This document shows, in pieces, positions 18,603-30,182 of a stretch of 64,000 bases of DNA. The DNA comes from Sedimenticola selenatireducens DSM 17993 (GTDB lineage Bacteria; Pseudomonadota; Gammaproteobacteria; Chromatiales; Chromatiaceae), in the NCBI RefSeq assembly GCF_000428045.1, contig NZ_ATZE01000003.1, forward strand, positions 122,302 to 186,301. Direction: 5' to 3'. Made by a program: the position numbers and the translations under genes. Under the pieces are notes generated by a model, which was not told the origin of the DNA, ran no database searches, and worked only from the letters and a program-made list of their open reading frames with translations. Numbering within the stretch: position 1 is the first letter of the stretch; each line of letters starts with the position of its first letter.

Positions 18603-21011
18603 TTAGAAAATCTGCTCCTCGCTGGCAGTACCCTTAATGGGTTTGCCCGGGTCGGTATTGGAAGCGGCCTCGCTGGAGCTTTCCCGTGGGGCATTTTCAC
18701 TGCGAAAGACTTCAAAAATTGCATCATCCTGATCGACACTTGCGCGCTTTCCCGTCTTGGGGTCGATCCGTACGGTGACCATGCCGGTTGGGACTTTCAG
18801 CGGCTGTTCGGGAACATCGTTTAATGCGGTCTGCATGAATTCAATCCATGCCGGCAGTGCGGCACGCCCACCGACTTCACCTCGCCCGAGCGGTTTGGAT
18901 GAATCAAACCCAACCCAGGTGATTGCCACCAGAGATCGATTGAAGCCGTTAAACCAGGCGTCACGCTGGTCGTTGGTGGTGCCGGTTTTGCCGGCGAGGT
19001 CCGAGCGTCCGAGCGAGCGGGCCTTGATCGCCGTGCCGCGGGATATCACGTCACGCATCATTGAATTCATCAAGTAGTGGTTCTGGGGGGAGATAACCCG
19101 TGGCGCAATCGGCAGGCCCGCGGAATTCTCTTCTGTGCAGCCGTCGCAGACGGTGGCAGGCGTGGCTTGAAATATCAGCTCGCCATTGTCTCTTTCGATG
19201 CGGCTGATGAAATAGGGTTCCACCCTGAAACCGCCATTCGCCAGGATTGCGTAGGCCGATGCCATTTGTAATGGTGTGACTGCGCCACTGCCCAGTGCCA
19301 GTGAGAGGTTGTGCGGCAGGTCGTCTGGATTGAAGCCGAATTTTTTTGCGTGCTCCAGGGCGTGTTCGATGCCCATGGATCGTAGCAGGCGTATTGAAAC
19401 AAGGTTTCGGGATTTGGTTAATGCATATCTTAACCGGGTAGGGCCAAAGAATTTTCCACTGTAGTTCTCCGGGCGCCAGGCGCCCTCCAGGCTGGGGTCG
19501 TCAAACACAACGGGAGCATCGTTAATCAGGCTGGCGGCGGTGAAGCCTGCCTCGAGTGCCGCGGAGTAGATGATGGCCTTGAAGCCTGAGCCAGGCTGGC
19601 GCATGGCTTGCGTAACCCGGTTGAACTTGCTGTGATAGAAGTCGTATCCGCCCGATAGTGTCTGGATGGCTCCATTGTCCGGATGAAGTGATATAAAGGC
19701 ACTTTCGGCTGCAGGTATCTGAGCAAGTCGGAGTCTTGCTCCGTCATCCCCGCTTTCTGCCAGCACCCGAACCAGGTCTCCTGGCTTAATGATCTCATCC
19801 GCGCGTTGGGGCTTAGGGCCAACCCTGTTTTCAGTTTTAAATGGCCGCGCCCACTCCAGTCCCTCCCACGACAAGGTTTCATAGCGGCCTTCTCCGAGAT
19901 AGAGAGTGGCGCTTTTTTCTTCAATGCCGGTGACAATGGCGGGCGGCAGATCACCGACGATCCGGTGATCCCTGAGGAGTGCATCCAGTGTGTGGTCGTC
20001 TTCGTTGCCAGAGAGATTGAGGTGTTGTTCGGCGCCGCGATAGCCATGCCGCAGATCGTAGGCTTGCAGATTGTTTCTCAGAGCCCGGTTGGCGACGGAC
20101 TGTAGTTTGCTGTCGATGGTGGTGTAGACGTTAAAGCCGGTGGTGTAGGCGTCGTTGCCATATCGGTCGAACATTTCGGCTCTGACCATTTCGGCGATAT
20201 AGGGTGCGTCGGCCTCGGTTTGGGCGGTATGCAGTGATGCAGTGATTGGTATTGCCCTGGCCGCCATCTCTTCCTGTTCAGTGATGAAGCCAAGCTTCGC
20301 CATGCGTCCGAGTACATAGTCCCTTCTTTGTAGCGACCGCTCAGGGTCGGCCAGTGGATTGTAGCGGGAAGGCGCCTTGGGCAGGCCCGCAATCATGGCG
20401 ATCTGTGGCAGTGTCAGCTGGTCTACCGTTTTTCCGTAGTAGACCATGGCGGCAGCGCCAACCCCATAGGCACGATTGCCCATATATATCTTATTAAGGT
20501 ATAGCTCCAGTATCTCCTCTTTTGTCAGTTCATTCTCTATGCGGAGGGACAAAAAAATCTCACTGAACTTGCGTGTGAAGGTCTTTTCGCTGGAAAGGAA
20601 AAAATTTCGTGCTACCTGCATGGTGATAGTGCTGCCGCCCTGCCGGCGTTCACCGGTAAGTAGCAATTGGTAGGCGGCCCGCATCAATCCCTTGTAGTCG
20701 ACACCCGGATGCTCAAAAAAACGATCATCCTCGGCGGCTAAAAAAGCCTGAACCATCGGTTCGGGTATGGCATTATAGCTTAGAGGGATGCGGCGCATTT
20801 CACCAAACTCGGCAATGAGTTTGTGATCGCTTGAGTAAACGCGTAACGGAACCTGAAATTTGACGCTTTTCAGATTCTCGGTGGAGGGGAGTGAGGGTTC
20901 AAGATAGTAGTAGAGTGACGCAACAGCGATTGCGCCGGCGATGGATCCCAGCAGGCCGAGCCAAAGGAAAAACCTGATCAGTTTCATTAACCACTTCATG
21001 AGCCAGTTCAC
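18603..21011 (-). CDS. mrcA: Penicillin-binding protein 1A, bifunctional transglycosylase/transpeptidase
   Basis: An 802-aa class A PBP that polymerises and cross-links peptidoglycan, anchored by one N-terminal membrane helix (about residues 10-35). The GT51 transglycosylase domain has EDDRFFEHPGVDYKGL and RRQGGSTITMQVARNFFLS. The transpeptidase has the active-site SxxK in RQPGSGFKAII, SRN in ALTKSRNLVS and KTG in LAGKTGTTNDQRDAW. It carries the OB-like insertion typical of PBP1A. It is divergent from pilMNOPQ, the conserved ponA-pil arrangement of pseudomonads and relatives. The 202-base AT-rich spacer holds both promoters. Confidence 0.95.
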   Translation of the reverse strand: MNWLMKWLMKLIRFFLWLGLLGSIAGAIAVASLYYYLEPSLPSTENLKSVKFQVPLRVYSSDHKLIAEFGEMRRIPLSYNAIPEPMVQAFLAAEDDRFFEHPGVDYKGLMRAAYQLLLTGERRQGGSTITMQVARNFFLSSEKTFTRKFSEIFLSLRIENELTKEEILELYLNKIYMGNRAYGVGAAAMVYYGKTVDQLTLPQIAMIAGLPKAPSRYNPLADPERSLQRRDYVLGRMAKLGFITEQEEMAARAIPITASLHTAQTEADAPYIAEMVRAEMFDRYGNDAYTTGFNVYTTIDSKLQSVANRALRNNLQAYDLRHGYRGAEQHLNLSGNEDDHTLDALLRDHRIVGDLPPAIVTGIEEKSATLYLGEGRYETLSWEGLEWARPFKTENRVGPKPQRADEIIKPGDLVRVLAESGDDGARLRLAQIPAAESAFISLHPDNGAIQTLSGGYDFYHSKFNRVTQAMRQPGSGFKAIIYSAALEAGFTAASLINDAPVVFDDPSLEGAWRPENYSGKFFGPTRLRYALTKSRNLVSIRLLRSMGIEHALEHAKKFGFNPDDLPHNLSLALGSGAVTPLQMASAYAILANGGFRVEPYFISRIERDNGELIFQATPATVCDGCTEENSAGLPIAPRVISPQNHYLMNSMMRDVISRGTAIKARSLGRSDLAGKTGTTNDQRDAWFNGFNRSLVAITWVGFDSSKPLGRGEVGGRAALPAWIEFMQTALNDVPEQPLKVPTGMVTVRIDPKTGKRASVDQDDAIFEVFRSENAPRESSSEAASNTDPGKPIKGTASEEQIF

Positions 21012-21168
21012 GGATTGTGTATTGATGGGGATCCAGAATATATTGTCCGGGGGATACGTGGCTATATTAACAAAAATGTGTTGTTGTGACAGTCTTAGAG
21101 AAAAAATACTTCACAAGAAAATCATTTACTGCTATATAGTTAACTATTCTAATTAAAGGAAAACCTAA

Positions 21169-22290
<1,122 letters not shown>

Positions 22291-22291
22291 T

Positions 22292-22849
22292 ATGGCCCAT
22301 ATTAATCTACTTCCCTGGCGGGAGAACCTTAGAAAAAAGCGCCAAAAGGATTTTGGCATGTCGGTACTGCTTGCCCTGATTTTAGCAGGTGGCGCTTGTG
22401 GTGGGGTTCACTTCTATATTGAAGACATGATCAGCCACCAGGAGGGTCGCAACGGCTATCTCGGACAGGAGATTGCAATAGTCGATAAAAAAATAAATGA
22501 AATCAAGGATTTGGAAAAACAAAAGGCTCAGCTAATTGCCCGTATGAATGTTATTCAGTCGTTGCAGGGGAGCAGGCCGCAGATTGTCCACCTGTTTGAT
22601 GAGCTGGTCACGACCATCCCGGATGGCACCCACCTTACCAAGCTGGAACAAAAGGGCGATGGGGTGACAATGAACGGGATAGCCGAGTCCAACGCCCGGG
22701 TCTCCGCCTATATGCGAAACATCGAGTCGTCGGCCTGGCTAGGCGGCCCTTCCCTCCAGGTGATCACAAGTACTGAAAAATCCAAGGGCACATTCACCCT
22801 GATGGCCAAGCAGATTGACCACAACAAGGATAAAGGGGGTCAGCAATGA
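22292..22849 (+). CDS. pilN: Type IV pilus assembly protein PilN
   Basis: A 185-aa bitopic inner-membrane protein. The cytoplasmic N-terminus HINLLPWRENLRKKRQK is the PilM-binding motif. One membrane helix follows (about residues 22-42), then a coiled-coil and a periplasmic ferredoxin-like domain that pairs with PilO. The last bases overlap the pilO start (ATGA). Confidence 0.94.
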   Translation: MAHINLLPWRENLRKKRQKDFGMSVLLALILAGGACGGVHFYIEDMISHQEGRNGYLGQEIAIVDKKINEIKDLEKQKAQLIARMNVIQSLQGSRPQIVHLFDELVTTIPDGTHLTKLEQKGDGVTMNGIAESNARVSAYMRNIESSAWLGGPSLQVITSTEKSKGTFTLMAKQIDHNKDKGGQQ

Positions 22850-23430
22850 ACCTTCAGGAGTTGAATGAACTCGACCTAAATAATATCGGCAATTGGCCGA
22901 CACCTGTAAAGGCGTTCATTATCCTTCTGCTCTGCGTTGGTGTAGGGGTTGGTTGGTATTATTTCAATACCGAAGAGCAGTTGCTCAACCTGGAGACGGC
23001 GGAGAAGAAAGAGCAGGCATTGCGGGTAGAGTTTGAGCGCAAGCAGGCCAAGGCAGTAAATCTGGAGAAATACAAGAAGCAGCTGGAAGAGATGAAGCAA
23101 TCTTTTGGTGCCATGCTGCGACAGTTGCCGAACAAGACCGAGGTGGCGGACCTGCTGGTGGATGTCTCGCAAACCGGACTCGCTTCCGGGCTGGAGTTTG
23201 AGCTGTTTGATCCACAGGATGAGGTTCCACGGGAGTTTTATGCTGAATTGCCGATACAACTGCGGGTATTTGGCGGCTACCACGAGCTGGGTGCCTTTAT
23301 CAGTGGCTTGGCGGCACTGCCGCGTATTGTGACCATTCATGATGTTTCCGTTACACCGCGTAAAGAGGGTGTGTTGGTGATGTCGGCAACGGCAAAGACA
23401 TACCGCTATCTGGAAGAGGAGGCGAATTGA
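22846..23430 (+). CDS. pilO: Type IV pilus assembly protein PilO
   Basis: A 194-aa bitopic inner-membrane protein. A short cytoplasmic N-terminus, one membrane helix (around PVKAFIILLLCVGVGVGWYYF), a coiled-coil (residues about 45-85), and a periplasmic domain with LPNKTEVADLLVDVSQTG and LPIQLRVFGGYHELGAFISG, typical of PilO. It heterodimerises with PilN and binds PilP. It overlaps pilN by four bases and pilP by one. Confidence 0.94.
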   Translation: MNLQELNELDLNNIGNWPTPVKAFIILLLCVGVGVGWYYFNTEEQLLNLETAEKKEQALRVEFERKQAKAVNLEKYKKQLEEMKQSFGAMLRQLPNKTEVADLLVDVSQTGLASGLEFELFDPQDEVPREFYAELPIQLRVFGGYHELGAFISGLAALPRIVTIHDVSVTPRKEGVLVMSATAKTYRYLEEEAN

Positions 23431-23963
23431 TGTTGAGTAAAAAATTCATTCGTCTCGCTGCGGTGCTGTTCCCGGCTCTCTTGTTGTCGGCCTGCGCAGA
23501 CAGGAGCATGCACGATCTGAAGAGCTATGTGGACGAGGTGAAATCCAGGAAAGCGGGGCATATTGAGCCGCTGCCCGAGATTAAGCCTATAGAAACTTTT
23601 ACCTATATCAGCGATGGACGGCGAAGCCCATTTGAGTCTCAAAGTCAGGGGGAGGAGACGGCTGGACAGAATGCGGCCAATGGGTTGTCACCCGATTTCA
23701 ACCGCCGCAAGGAAGAGCTGGAGAGTTATCCGCTCGATTCGCTGCGGATGGTGGGGCTGCTTGAACAGCTGGGTATCACCTGGGCGTTGATACAGACACA
23801 AGAGAAGACAATTCACCGGGTAAAGGCGGGCAATTATCTTGGCTCCAACTATGGACAGATAACCCAGATCAGTGAAACCCAGGTTGAGTTGACGGAGATT
23901 ATTCCGGACGGCCAGGGAGGATACCGTGAGCGGCAGGCCTCCTTGGCATTGGCAGGAGAGTAA
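23430..23963 (+). CDS. pilP: Type IV pilus lipoprotein PilP
   Basis: A 177-aa lipoprotein. The signal peptide ends in the lipobox LLSAC with lipidated Cys about residue 22. An unstructured Pro/Glu-rich linker follows, then the beta-rich C-terminal domain (LDSLRMVGLLEQ, VKAGNYLGSNYGQI) that contacts PilQ. It links the PilNO inner-membrane complex to the PilQ secretin. The A of its ATG is the last base of the pilO TGA. Confidence 0.93.
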   Translation: MLSKKFIRLAAVLFPALLLSACADRSMHDLKSYVDEVKSRKAGHIEPLPEIKPIETFTYISDGRRSPFESQSQGEETAGQNAANGLSPDFNRRKEELESYPLDSLRMVGLLEQLGITWALIQTQEKTIHRVKAGNYLGSNYGQITQISETQVELTEIIPDGQGGYRERQASLALAGE

Positions 23964-23970
23964 CAGGGCT

Positions 23971-26157
23971 ATGTTAATGAATAATAAACCACTCGATGCA
24001 AAACAGTGGAACCATGCTGGCAGTGCTGTGTCAGGTTCCATAAATTCCCTGCGGTCGTTCTGGGCTGTTTGTCTTCTATTCTTCGTTTCACTAGCACCTG
24101 TTTATGCGGCAGATAATGTCCTGAAAGAGTTAACCTTTTCTGCATTGCCTGGTGATGATGTCGTTATCACCCTGCGTGCGGAGGGGCCGATGGAAAAACC
24201 GCAAATGTTCACTACCGATAACCCGGCACGCATTGCGCTGGATTTTTTCGGTATGTCCAACGGCCTGGACAGTAAAACCCAAGCCATCGGAATTGGCATG
24301 GCGCGCAGCGTAACGGCCATTGAGGCGGGGGACCGCACCCGGGTCGTGGTTAACCTGATCGAGTCGACAGGCCATGACATTGTGGTGAATGGAAATCAAC
24401 TGGAGATCACCATCAAGGGTGGTGCCCGGGTAGCGGCAAACAGAAGCGGTGGTGCCGCGGCCACATCCGCACTGTCCACCTCCCGAGCTAACGCTGCGCA
24501 ATCGGCCGATAGTTTGCGCAATGTGGACTTCCGGCGTGGCGACGGAGGTGAAGGACAGGTGATCCTGACCCTGGGTAATCCCGCGGCAGCGGTGGATTTG
24601 CACGAAGAGGGGGGCAGGATTGTCCTGGATATTTTGAATACGTCACTTCCAGAGAGCCTGATGCGCAAGTTTGACGTGGGCGACTTTGCTACGCCGGTGA
24701 AACAGTTCGAAGTGACTAGTCAGGGTGAGAATGTCCATATTGAGATTATGGCAAAGGGTGAGTATGAGCATCTTGCCTATCAGGCTAATGACCTATTTAC
24801 TGTTGAATTCCGCGCACTGACCAAAGAGGAAAAAGAGGAGATCCAGCGCCGTAAGGAGACCTTCACGGGTGAGCGGCTGTCGCTCAATTTCCAGGATATC
24901 GAGGTGCGCGCCGTCCTGCAGCTGTTGGCGGATTTTACCGGCCTGAATCTGGTCACTTCGGATACGGTCACCGGCAACATCACACTCCGGTTGAAGAATG
25001 TGCCTTGGGATCAGGCGCTCAGTATTATTATGAAAACCCGCGGGCTCTCCATGCGTCAGAATGGCAATGTCCTGCTGATCGCACCCACCGAAGAGATCGC
25101 TGCGCGCGAGAAACTGGAGCTGGAGTCCCAGCGGCAGATAGAAGAGTTGGCACCGCTGTTTTCCGAGTATATACAGCTCAATTATGCCAAGGCGACGGAT
25201 ATCCAGAAGCTGCTGAAGGCGGAAGGCAATCAGCTGTTAACACCGGATCGCGGCAATGTCACTTTCGACGAAAGAACCAATACCCTGCTGGTGCGGGATA
25301 CGGCGGCCAAGCTGGACGATATTCGCAGGTTGATCAACCGGCTGGATGTGGCTGTCCGTCAGGTGCTGATTGAATCACGCGTGGTGATTGCCAATGACGA
25401 TTTCGCCAGAGATATCGGTGTGCGGTTTGGTTTGAGTACCCACCTGAAGCAGGACGGCAACTTTCTGGATATCAACGGCACTCAACAAGGCTATATAGGG
25501 AACACCGCGGGCCTGCATGAGGGTTCCTTGGAGTCTCCTGCCGGGTCGGGGATGGAAGGACTGTTGGTAAATCTACCCCAGCAGCTGAGCACCGACCGGG
25601 GTGGCGCCATAAACTTTATCGCCGGAAAGCTGGGTTCTTACCTGCTGCAGCTTGAGCTGTCCGCCATGCAGCAGGAAGGTAAGGGCGAGATCGTCTCCAG
25701 TCCCCGGGTGATTACCTCGGATCAGAGCACTGCGGTGATCAAGCAGGGTGTTGAAATCCCCTATCAAGAGGCCAGCTCCAGCGGTGCGACCTCGGTATCC
25801 TTCAAGGAGGCGGTACTGAAACTTGAGGTGACACCCCATATCACTCCGGATGACCGGGTTATTATGGATCTGAACATCACCAAGGATAATGCCGATTTCA
25901 GCCGTTCGGTGTTGGGCGTGCCACCACTTGATACCCGATCGATAGAAACCTCGGTGCTGGTTGAGAATGGAGAAACCGTGGTGCTGGGTGGTGTGTTCGA
26001 GCGTGAGGAGAGCGTTGGTAGTGAACGGATACCTTTCTTTGGTGATCTGCCCTATGTCGGCTTCATGTTCAAGCAGGAGTTGCGTACGGACACCAACAAG
26101 GAGTTGCTGATTTTTGTGACTCCAAAGATTCTCAAGGAGACCCTCTCCGCCCGTTGA
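23971..26157 (+). CDS. pilQ: Type IV pilus secretin PilQ
   Basis: A 728-aa outer-membrane secretin through which the pilus exits. Signal peptide at about residues 27-47. Two AMIN domains (peptidoglycan binding) lie at about 50-290 around VVITLRAEGPMEKPQMF and QVILTLGNPAAAVDL. The STN/N1 region includes LSLNFQDIEVRAVLQLLAD, and the secretin core includes VRQVLIESRVVIANDDF, GEIVSSPRVITSDQSTA and VVLGGVFEREES. ATG 23971 is preferred; a GTG at 23926 would overlap pilP and give an awkward N-terminus. Last gene of the operon. Confidence 0.94.
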   Translation: MLMNNKPLDAKQWNHAGSAVSGSINSLRSFWAVCLLFFVSLAPVYAADNVLKELTFSALPGDDVVITLRAEGPMEKPQMFTTDNPARIALDFFGMSNGLDSKTQAIGIGMARSVTAIEAGDRTRVVVNLIESTGHDIVVNGNQLEITIKGGARVAANRSGGAAATSALSTSRANAAQSADSLRNVDFRRGDGGEGQVILTLGNPAAAVDLHEEGGRIVLDILNTSLPESLMRKFDVGDFATPVKQFEVTSQGENVHIEIMAKGEYEHLAYQANDLFTVEFRALTKEEKEEIQRRKETFTGERLSLNFQDIEVRAVLQLLADFTGLNLVTSDTVTGNITLRLKNVPWDQALSIIMKTRGLSMRQNGNVLLIAPTEEIAAREKLELESQRQIEELAPLFSEYIQLNYAKATDIQKLLKAEGNQLLTPDRGNVTFDERTNTLLVRDTAAKLDDIRRLINRLDVAVRQVLIESRVVIANDDFARDIGVRFGLSTHLKQDGNFLDINGTQQGYIGNTAGLHEGSLESPAGSGMEGLLVNLPQQLSTDRGGAINFIAGKLGSYLLQLELSAMQQEGKGEIVSSPRVITSDQSTAVIKQGVEIPYQEASSSGATSVSFKEAVLKLEVTPHITPDDRVIMDLNITKDNADFSRSVLGVPPLDTRSIETSVLVENGETVVLGGVFEREESVGSERIPFFGDLPYVGFMFKQELRTDTNKELLIFVTPKILKETLSAR

Positions 26158-26178
26158 TGTGCGGAGCTATTTGCTGAA

Positions 26179-26213
26179 CCAAGAAGGGTCTATCTTGGAT
26201 AGGCCCTTCTTGG
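26179..26213. terminator. Hairpin after pilQ
   Basis: CCAAGAAGGG (26179-26188) and CCCTTCTTGG (26204-26213) form a perfect 10-bp stem 22 bases after the pilQ stop. No real T-run follows on the + strand, so it may be a partial terminator or an mRNA-stabilising hairpin before aroK. Confidence 0.5.
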
Positions 26214-26340
26214 TTTGGGTCGGCAATAGCGGTTTAGGAAGGGAATGGCCCGGCCATTGCCCTCAAAATGTCAGGCAATTAGTATTGATGGCCCCTTTTT
26301 TATTGTCTGCCGCTACAAAATCTGGCATACCTAGCTGTTT

Positions 26341-26859
26341 ATGAATCATCCTAACAACATTTTTCTGATCGGGCCCATGGGGGCGGGTAAAAGTACCATT
26401 GGCCGTCAGGTGGCTTCACTGCTCGGTCTGGATTTTGACGATACAGATCATGAAATCCAGCGGCGTACAGGGGTCGATATCCCCACTATCTTTGACTATG
26501 AGGGCGAAGAGGGGTTTCGCAAGCGCGAAAGTGCCGTGATTGATGATCTTACCCAGCGTGGCAGTCTGGTGCTGGCCACTGGAGGGGGGTCCATCCTCAA
26601 TCCGGATAATCGCCGTAACCTGAGTAGTCGCGGTTTTGTCGTCTATCTTTACTGCAGTCCGGAACAGCAGTATGAGCGTACCTTGCGGGACAGGAGTCGG
26701 CCCTTACTGCAGACGGAGGACCCATTGGGTACATTGAAGGCACTGATGGTGGAGCGCGATCCGCTGTATCGGGAAACCGCGGATATCGTCGTGACCTCAG
26801 AGAAGCGCAGCGCCTCGGCGGTGGCCAACGAGATTGTCAGAAAGCTCAGGCCTGAGTGA
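26341..26859 (+). CDS. aroK: Shikimate kinase
   Basis: A 172-aa P-loop kinase phosphorylating shikimate in aromatic amino acid synthesis. Walker A GPMGAGKST is near residues 11-19. DFDDTDHEIQRRTGVDI is the shikimate-binding Asp motif, and FRKRESAVIDDL, LATGGGSI and RDRSRPLLQ (lid arginine) complete the family pattern. It sits between pilQ and aroB, the usual gammaproteobacterial order. Confidence 0.95.
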   Translation: MNHPNNIFLIGPMGAGKSTIGRQVASLLGLDFDDTDHEIQRRTGVDIPTIFDYEGEEGFRKRESAVIDDLTQRGSLVLATGGGSILNPDNRRNLSSRGFVVYLYCSPEQQYERTLRDRSRPLLQTEDPLGTLKALMVERDPLYRETADIVVTSEKRSASAVANEIVRKLRPE

Positions 26860-27093
26860 GTCCAGTTGGGTTTTCAGGGTTTAGCGGTCAGAATGCCGTT
26901 TTTGGCATGCCCGGGATTTATCTCGATTTTTTTGCAAGGTCGCAAAACATGCAAGGTAAATGAACGGTCAAATGTTAGGGGCGGATCCCTGGTCGTCACA
27001 CAGGCCAGAGGCCTGCGCTGTTATTAGAGTTTTAGATTCTCGTTTCGTTGTGCCCTTGGTAGCTGTGAAAGAGATTGATAAATAGATCAGGTA

Positions 27094-28194
27094 ATGAATA
27101 ATCCAACCAGCATTTTGAACGTTGATCTCGCCGAGCGCTCATATCCCATCTACATCGGTACGAATCTGATCGGCGACAGCGCGGTTTACCGACCTCATAT
27201 TCATGGACAGCAGGTGTTGGTCGTGTCGAACACCACGGTGGCGCCACTCTATCTGGAGGCGGTTAAATCGGCGCTTCAGGGGTATCAGGTCCAGACAGTC
27301 ATTCTACCGGATGGGGAGCAGCATAAAACCCTGGCGGTCTGGCAGCAGATTATTGATTCGTTATTGGAAAACCGGTTCGACCGACGTTGTACGGTGATCG
27401 GATTAGGTGGTGGTGTGGTTGGTGATATGGCGGGATTCGCCGCTGCCTGTTATCAGCGCGGAGTCTATTTCATTCAGGTGCCGACTACGCTCCTGGCCCA
27501 GGTGGATTCATCGGTTGGCGGAAAAACCGGGGTCAATCATCCGCTGGGCAAAAACATGATAGGCGCCTTCTATCAACCACAATGCGTTATTGCCGACATA
27601 CAAACGCTGTCCACGCTGGATAATCGACAGCTCTCCGCTGGACTGGCCGAGGTGATTAAGTATGGGCTGATTGGCGACCCCGACTTTTTCGCCTGGCTGG
27701 AGCAGAATGTGGACGGATTAATGGCCCGTGACCAGGCATTGCTGGCCTATGCAATCGAGCGCTCCTGCAGTGATAAGGCCAGTGTTGTCGCGGCGGACGA
27801 GCGCGAGGCGGGCAATCGCGCCCTGCTCAATCTGGGACACACCTTCGGCCATGCGATTGAAACCGGCATGGGCTATGGTGAGTGGCTGCATGGTGAGGCG
27901 GTCGGTGCCGGTATCTGCATGGCGGCAGATTTGTCACGCCGGCTGGGATGGATCACCGAATCCGATCAAGCCAGGATCGCCTCATTAATTGTCCGCGCCG
28001 AACTGCCAATATATCCCCCGAATAACATAAATGCTGAACAGTTTATGCAGCTGATGTCCGTGGATAAAAAGGTACTTGCGCAGAAGATCCGCCTGGTTTT
28101 GATGCGGCGGCTGGGCTATTCAGTAGTGACCGATGATTTTGATCCGGACCTTTTGAAGGTAACCCTGAATGAGTATGGAAGAACGAGCGGCTGA
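27094..28194 (+). CDS. aroB: 3-dehydroquinate synthase
   Basis: A 366-aa NAD- and metal-dependent enzyme converting DAHP to 3-dehydroquinate. [53 protein letters not shown] and metal-ligand HTFGHAIET are intact. It is preceded by a 234-base gap containing CAGGCC/GGCCTG near 27000-27015 and probably its own promoter. Its 3' end overlaps the damX-like gene by 26 bases in another frame, so the two are likely coupled. Confidence 0.95.
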   Translation: MNNPTSILNVDLAERSYPIYIGTNLIGDSAVYRPHIHGQQVLVVSNTTVAPLYLEAVKSALQGYQVQTVILPDGEQHKTLAVWQQIIDSLLENRFDRRCTVIGLGGGVVGDMAGFAAACYQRGVYFIQVPTTLLAQVDSSVGGKTGVNHPLGKNMIGAFYQPQCVIADIQTLSTLDNRQLSAGLAEVIKYGLIGDPDFFAWLEQNVDGLMARDQALLAYAIERSCSDKASVVAADEREAGNRALLNLGHTFGHAIETGMGYGEWLHGEAVGAGICMAADLSRRLGWITESDQARIASLIVRAELPIYPPNNINAEQFMQLMSVDKKVLAQKIRLVLMRRLGYSVVTDDFDPDLLKVTLNEYGRTSG

Positions 28195-29935
28195 CGCTGA
28201 AGAGAGTGCTATACCCTCTCGCGAGCATGGCAGTGATTCCTCCCAGGGGAGAGCCGCGACTTTTTTCTCAACCCCGGAACTCAGGCAGAGACTGGATCTG
28301 CTGAGACACCTTACTGATAACAGTGAAAAAATACTGTTGATCAAGGGGGTTGGTGGTTCCGGAAAGAGTACGTTGTTGCAGCAGTTTCGTCAGCTGTCCC
28401 GCGATGAGTGGGTGATCTGTTGTCTGAATGCGGATCACATGCTGCAGCCGGATCAGTTCTTTTCGCTCCTTTTTCGAAGATTCGGATTAGCCGATTCGGC
28501 GGCGATGAATATCGATGAATTGCTTAAGCGCTTTGAGATGCTGCAAGCTGCCGGGCGTTTGCCGATCATTGTGATCGATGATGCCCATCTGTTACCTGTA
28601 GCGACGCTGATTGCACTGTTCCGTTTGTTTGAACGTCGCCCTGGAAACAGGGCGCTGATTCGGATGGTGCTGTTTGCCACACCAGAAATCAACACCCAGT
28701 TTCAGACGCCGCAACTGCAGGCGATGAATCTGCAGAGCGTTCAGTCCCTTGAAATGCCGCTGTTCGATATGGCGCAAGCGCAAGCATTTATAGGCTTTCT
28801 GCTTGATTTGGAGGACAAGCAGCGGGGGTTGAAGCTGGCAGCGGGCCGAATAGAGCGAATTATCAAGGAATCGGCGGGTGTGCCGGGAGTACTGGAAGCG
28901 CAATTACAAAGCGTTTTTGCTGTTGCCCCGGATCGAGCCGTGGAAACCGTAGCTGAGACAGGCAGAAAAAAAACCATTGATGTCAGGACAATTCTGGCGG
29001 ACCTGCCGGTATCTGTTTTGGTTGGTGCCCCTCTGTTGGGGCTGCTATTGCTGCTGACACTGATTTTTCAGGATGAGATAAATGGCCTGTTCGATCAGAC
29101 CGGTACGGAGCCGGTGGCAGAAGATGCTGCGATGCCCAGAGTGGACGGATTGCGCCCCTTGAAGCTCCCTGAGCCGGGTAATAGCGTGGAACCACCAAGT
29201 ACCGTATCTACGCCAGTGGATCCCCCCCCTGACGAGATGCCCACCGAGATAGTCACTCCCATAGAGGACCCGGGAATGTCTGGGTTGGCGCCAGGCGAAC
29301 CGCAACAGGAGGCGGTTCCCTTGGTCGAGCCCAAGGTGGTGGCACCTTCCCCGGTCGCTGTCGATGAGCTCGTGCCGCCGGAAGTCGCTACGCCTCCGGC
29401 TGATGCTGCGGTCACTGGGACGGTAACCGATACTGACGCTGCGGTCACTGCGACGGTAACCGATACGCCGCCGACGGAAGCGCCGGATCCGGCAGAAATG
29501 CCCGTCGGTAATGAACCGGCACAACCTGCCCCGGCTGAATCTGCAGAGGTTGGGCAGGCGGATCCGCCAGCTGCCGAAGCCGCGGTGGTTGAGGTGTTGC
29601 CAGAGCCCCCGGTTTCGGTGAAAACGACGGCTGAAAAGTCTGTCAAGGACGAAAAATGGATATTGACCCAAAGGCCCGGCGCCTACACACTGCAGCTGGT
29701 AGGTGTTCGGGACGGGGCAGCGGCTAAACGGTTTATCGATCAGCACCGGTTGAAGGGCGATGTCGCGTACTTCAAGACGTTCCGGTCGGGTCAGCCTTGG
29801 TATTCGGTCGTCTACGGTGTCTATGCCGACAGGTCCGCCGCATTAAAGGCCCGGGAGACCTTGCCGCCCGCTCTGCGGAATAGCGATGTCTGGCCGCGCA
29901 CTTATGCCTCTATCCAGGCGGTTGTAGGTAAGTAG
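28169..29935 (+). CDS. damX: DamX-like AAA ATPase with C-terminal SPOR domain
   Basis: A 588-aa protein. Residues about 30-275 form an ExeA-like AAA domain with Walker [16 protein letters not shown] and Walker [14 protein letters not shown] membrane helix lies near residues 286-308 ([18 protein letters not shown]). A long acidic, Pro/Ala/Val-rich periplasmic linker (about 310-490) follows, then a SPOR domain ([19 protein letters not shown]) that binds denuded peptidoglycan at division sites. Synteny with aroKB is that of E. coli damX, though here the cytoplasmic region keeps a complete P-loop ATPase. The linker holds an in-frame 33-base duplication. Confidence 0.88.
   Translation: MSMEERAADAEESAIPSREHGSDSSQGRAATFFSTPELRQRLDLLRHLTDNSEKILLIKGVGGSGKSTLLQQFRQLSRDEWVICCLNADHMLQPDQFFSLLFRRFGLADSAAMNIDELLKRFEMLQAAGRLPIIVIDDAHLLPVATLIALFRLFERRPGNRALIRMVLFATPEINTQFQTPQLQAMNLQSVQSLEMPLFDMAQAQAFIGFLLDLEDKQRGLKLAAGRIERIIKESAGVPGVLEAQLQSVFAVAPDRAVETVAETGRKKTIDVRTILADLPVSVLVGAPLLGLLLLLTLIFQDEINGLFDQTGTEPVAEDAAMPRVDGLRPLKLPEPGNSVEPPSTVSTPVDPPPDEMPTEIVTPIEDPGMSGLAPGEPQQEAVPLVEPKVVAPSPVAVDELVPPEVATPPADAAVTGTVTDTDAAVTATVTDTPPTEAPDPAEMPVGNEPAQPAPAESAEVGQADPPAAEAAVVEVLPEPPVSVKTTAEKSVKDEKWILTQRPGAYTLQLVGVRDGAAAKRFIDQHRLKGDVAYFKTFRSGQPWYSVVYGVYADRSAALKARETLPPALRNSDVWPRTYASIQAVVGK
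29402..29467 (+). repeat. In-frame 33-bp tandem duplication in the damX-like linker
   Basis: Two adjacent 33-base units (29402-29434 and 29435-29467) differ at three positions and encode [11 protein letters not shown] then [11 protein letters not shown] in the periplasmic linker. The unit length keeps frame, suggesting replication-slippage length variation. Confidence 0.8.
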
Positions 29936-30182
29936 AGGATCGGTCGCTTCCTGAATACCCCCTCCCATCAGAGGAAATTAAAGCCGTTTAGCAAATGACT
30001 GGCCTGGAGCGGAGTTTTCCATTATCCTGCAGGGTTCTGTCCGGCCGGAATTCCTGGTGATGGGCATTCTTCAGCCAGTTTGGACGAACCCCGAAGTGCG
30101 ATTTTTCGGGTCTTACGTCCATGTTTACAACGGGTAGAGAGCAGTTGTTGCCGTATTCTGCCCCGATAAGATGAGGTTTACG

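Noticed and set aside
26159-26344. 61-codon frame between pilQ and aroK
   Set aside because: Spans the hairpin after pilQ and runs into the aroK start; no coding signal.
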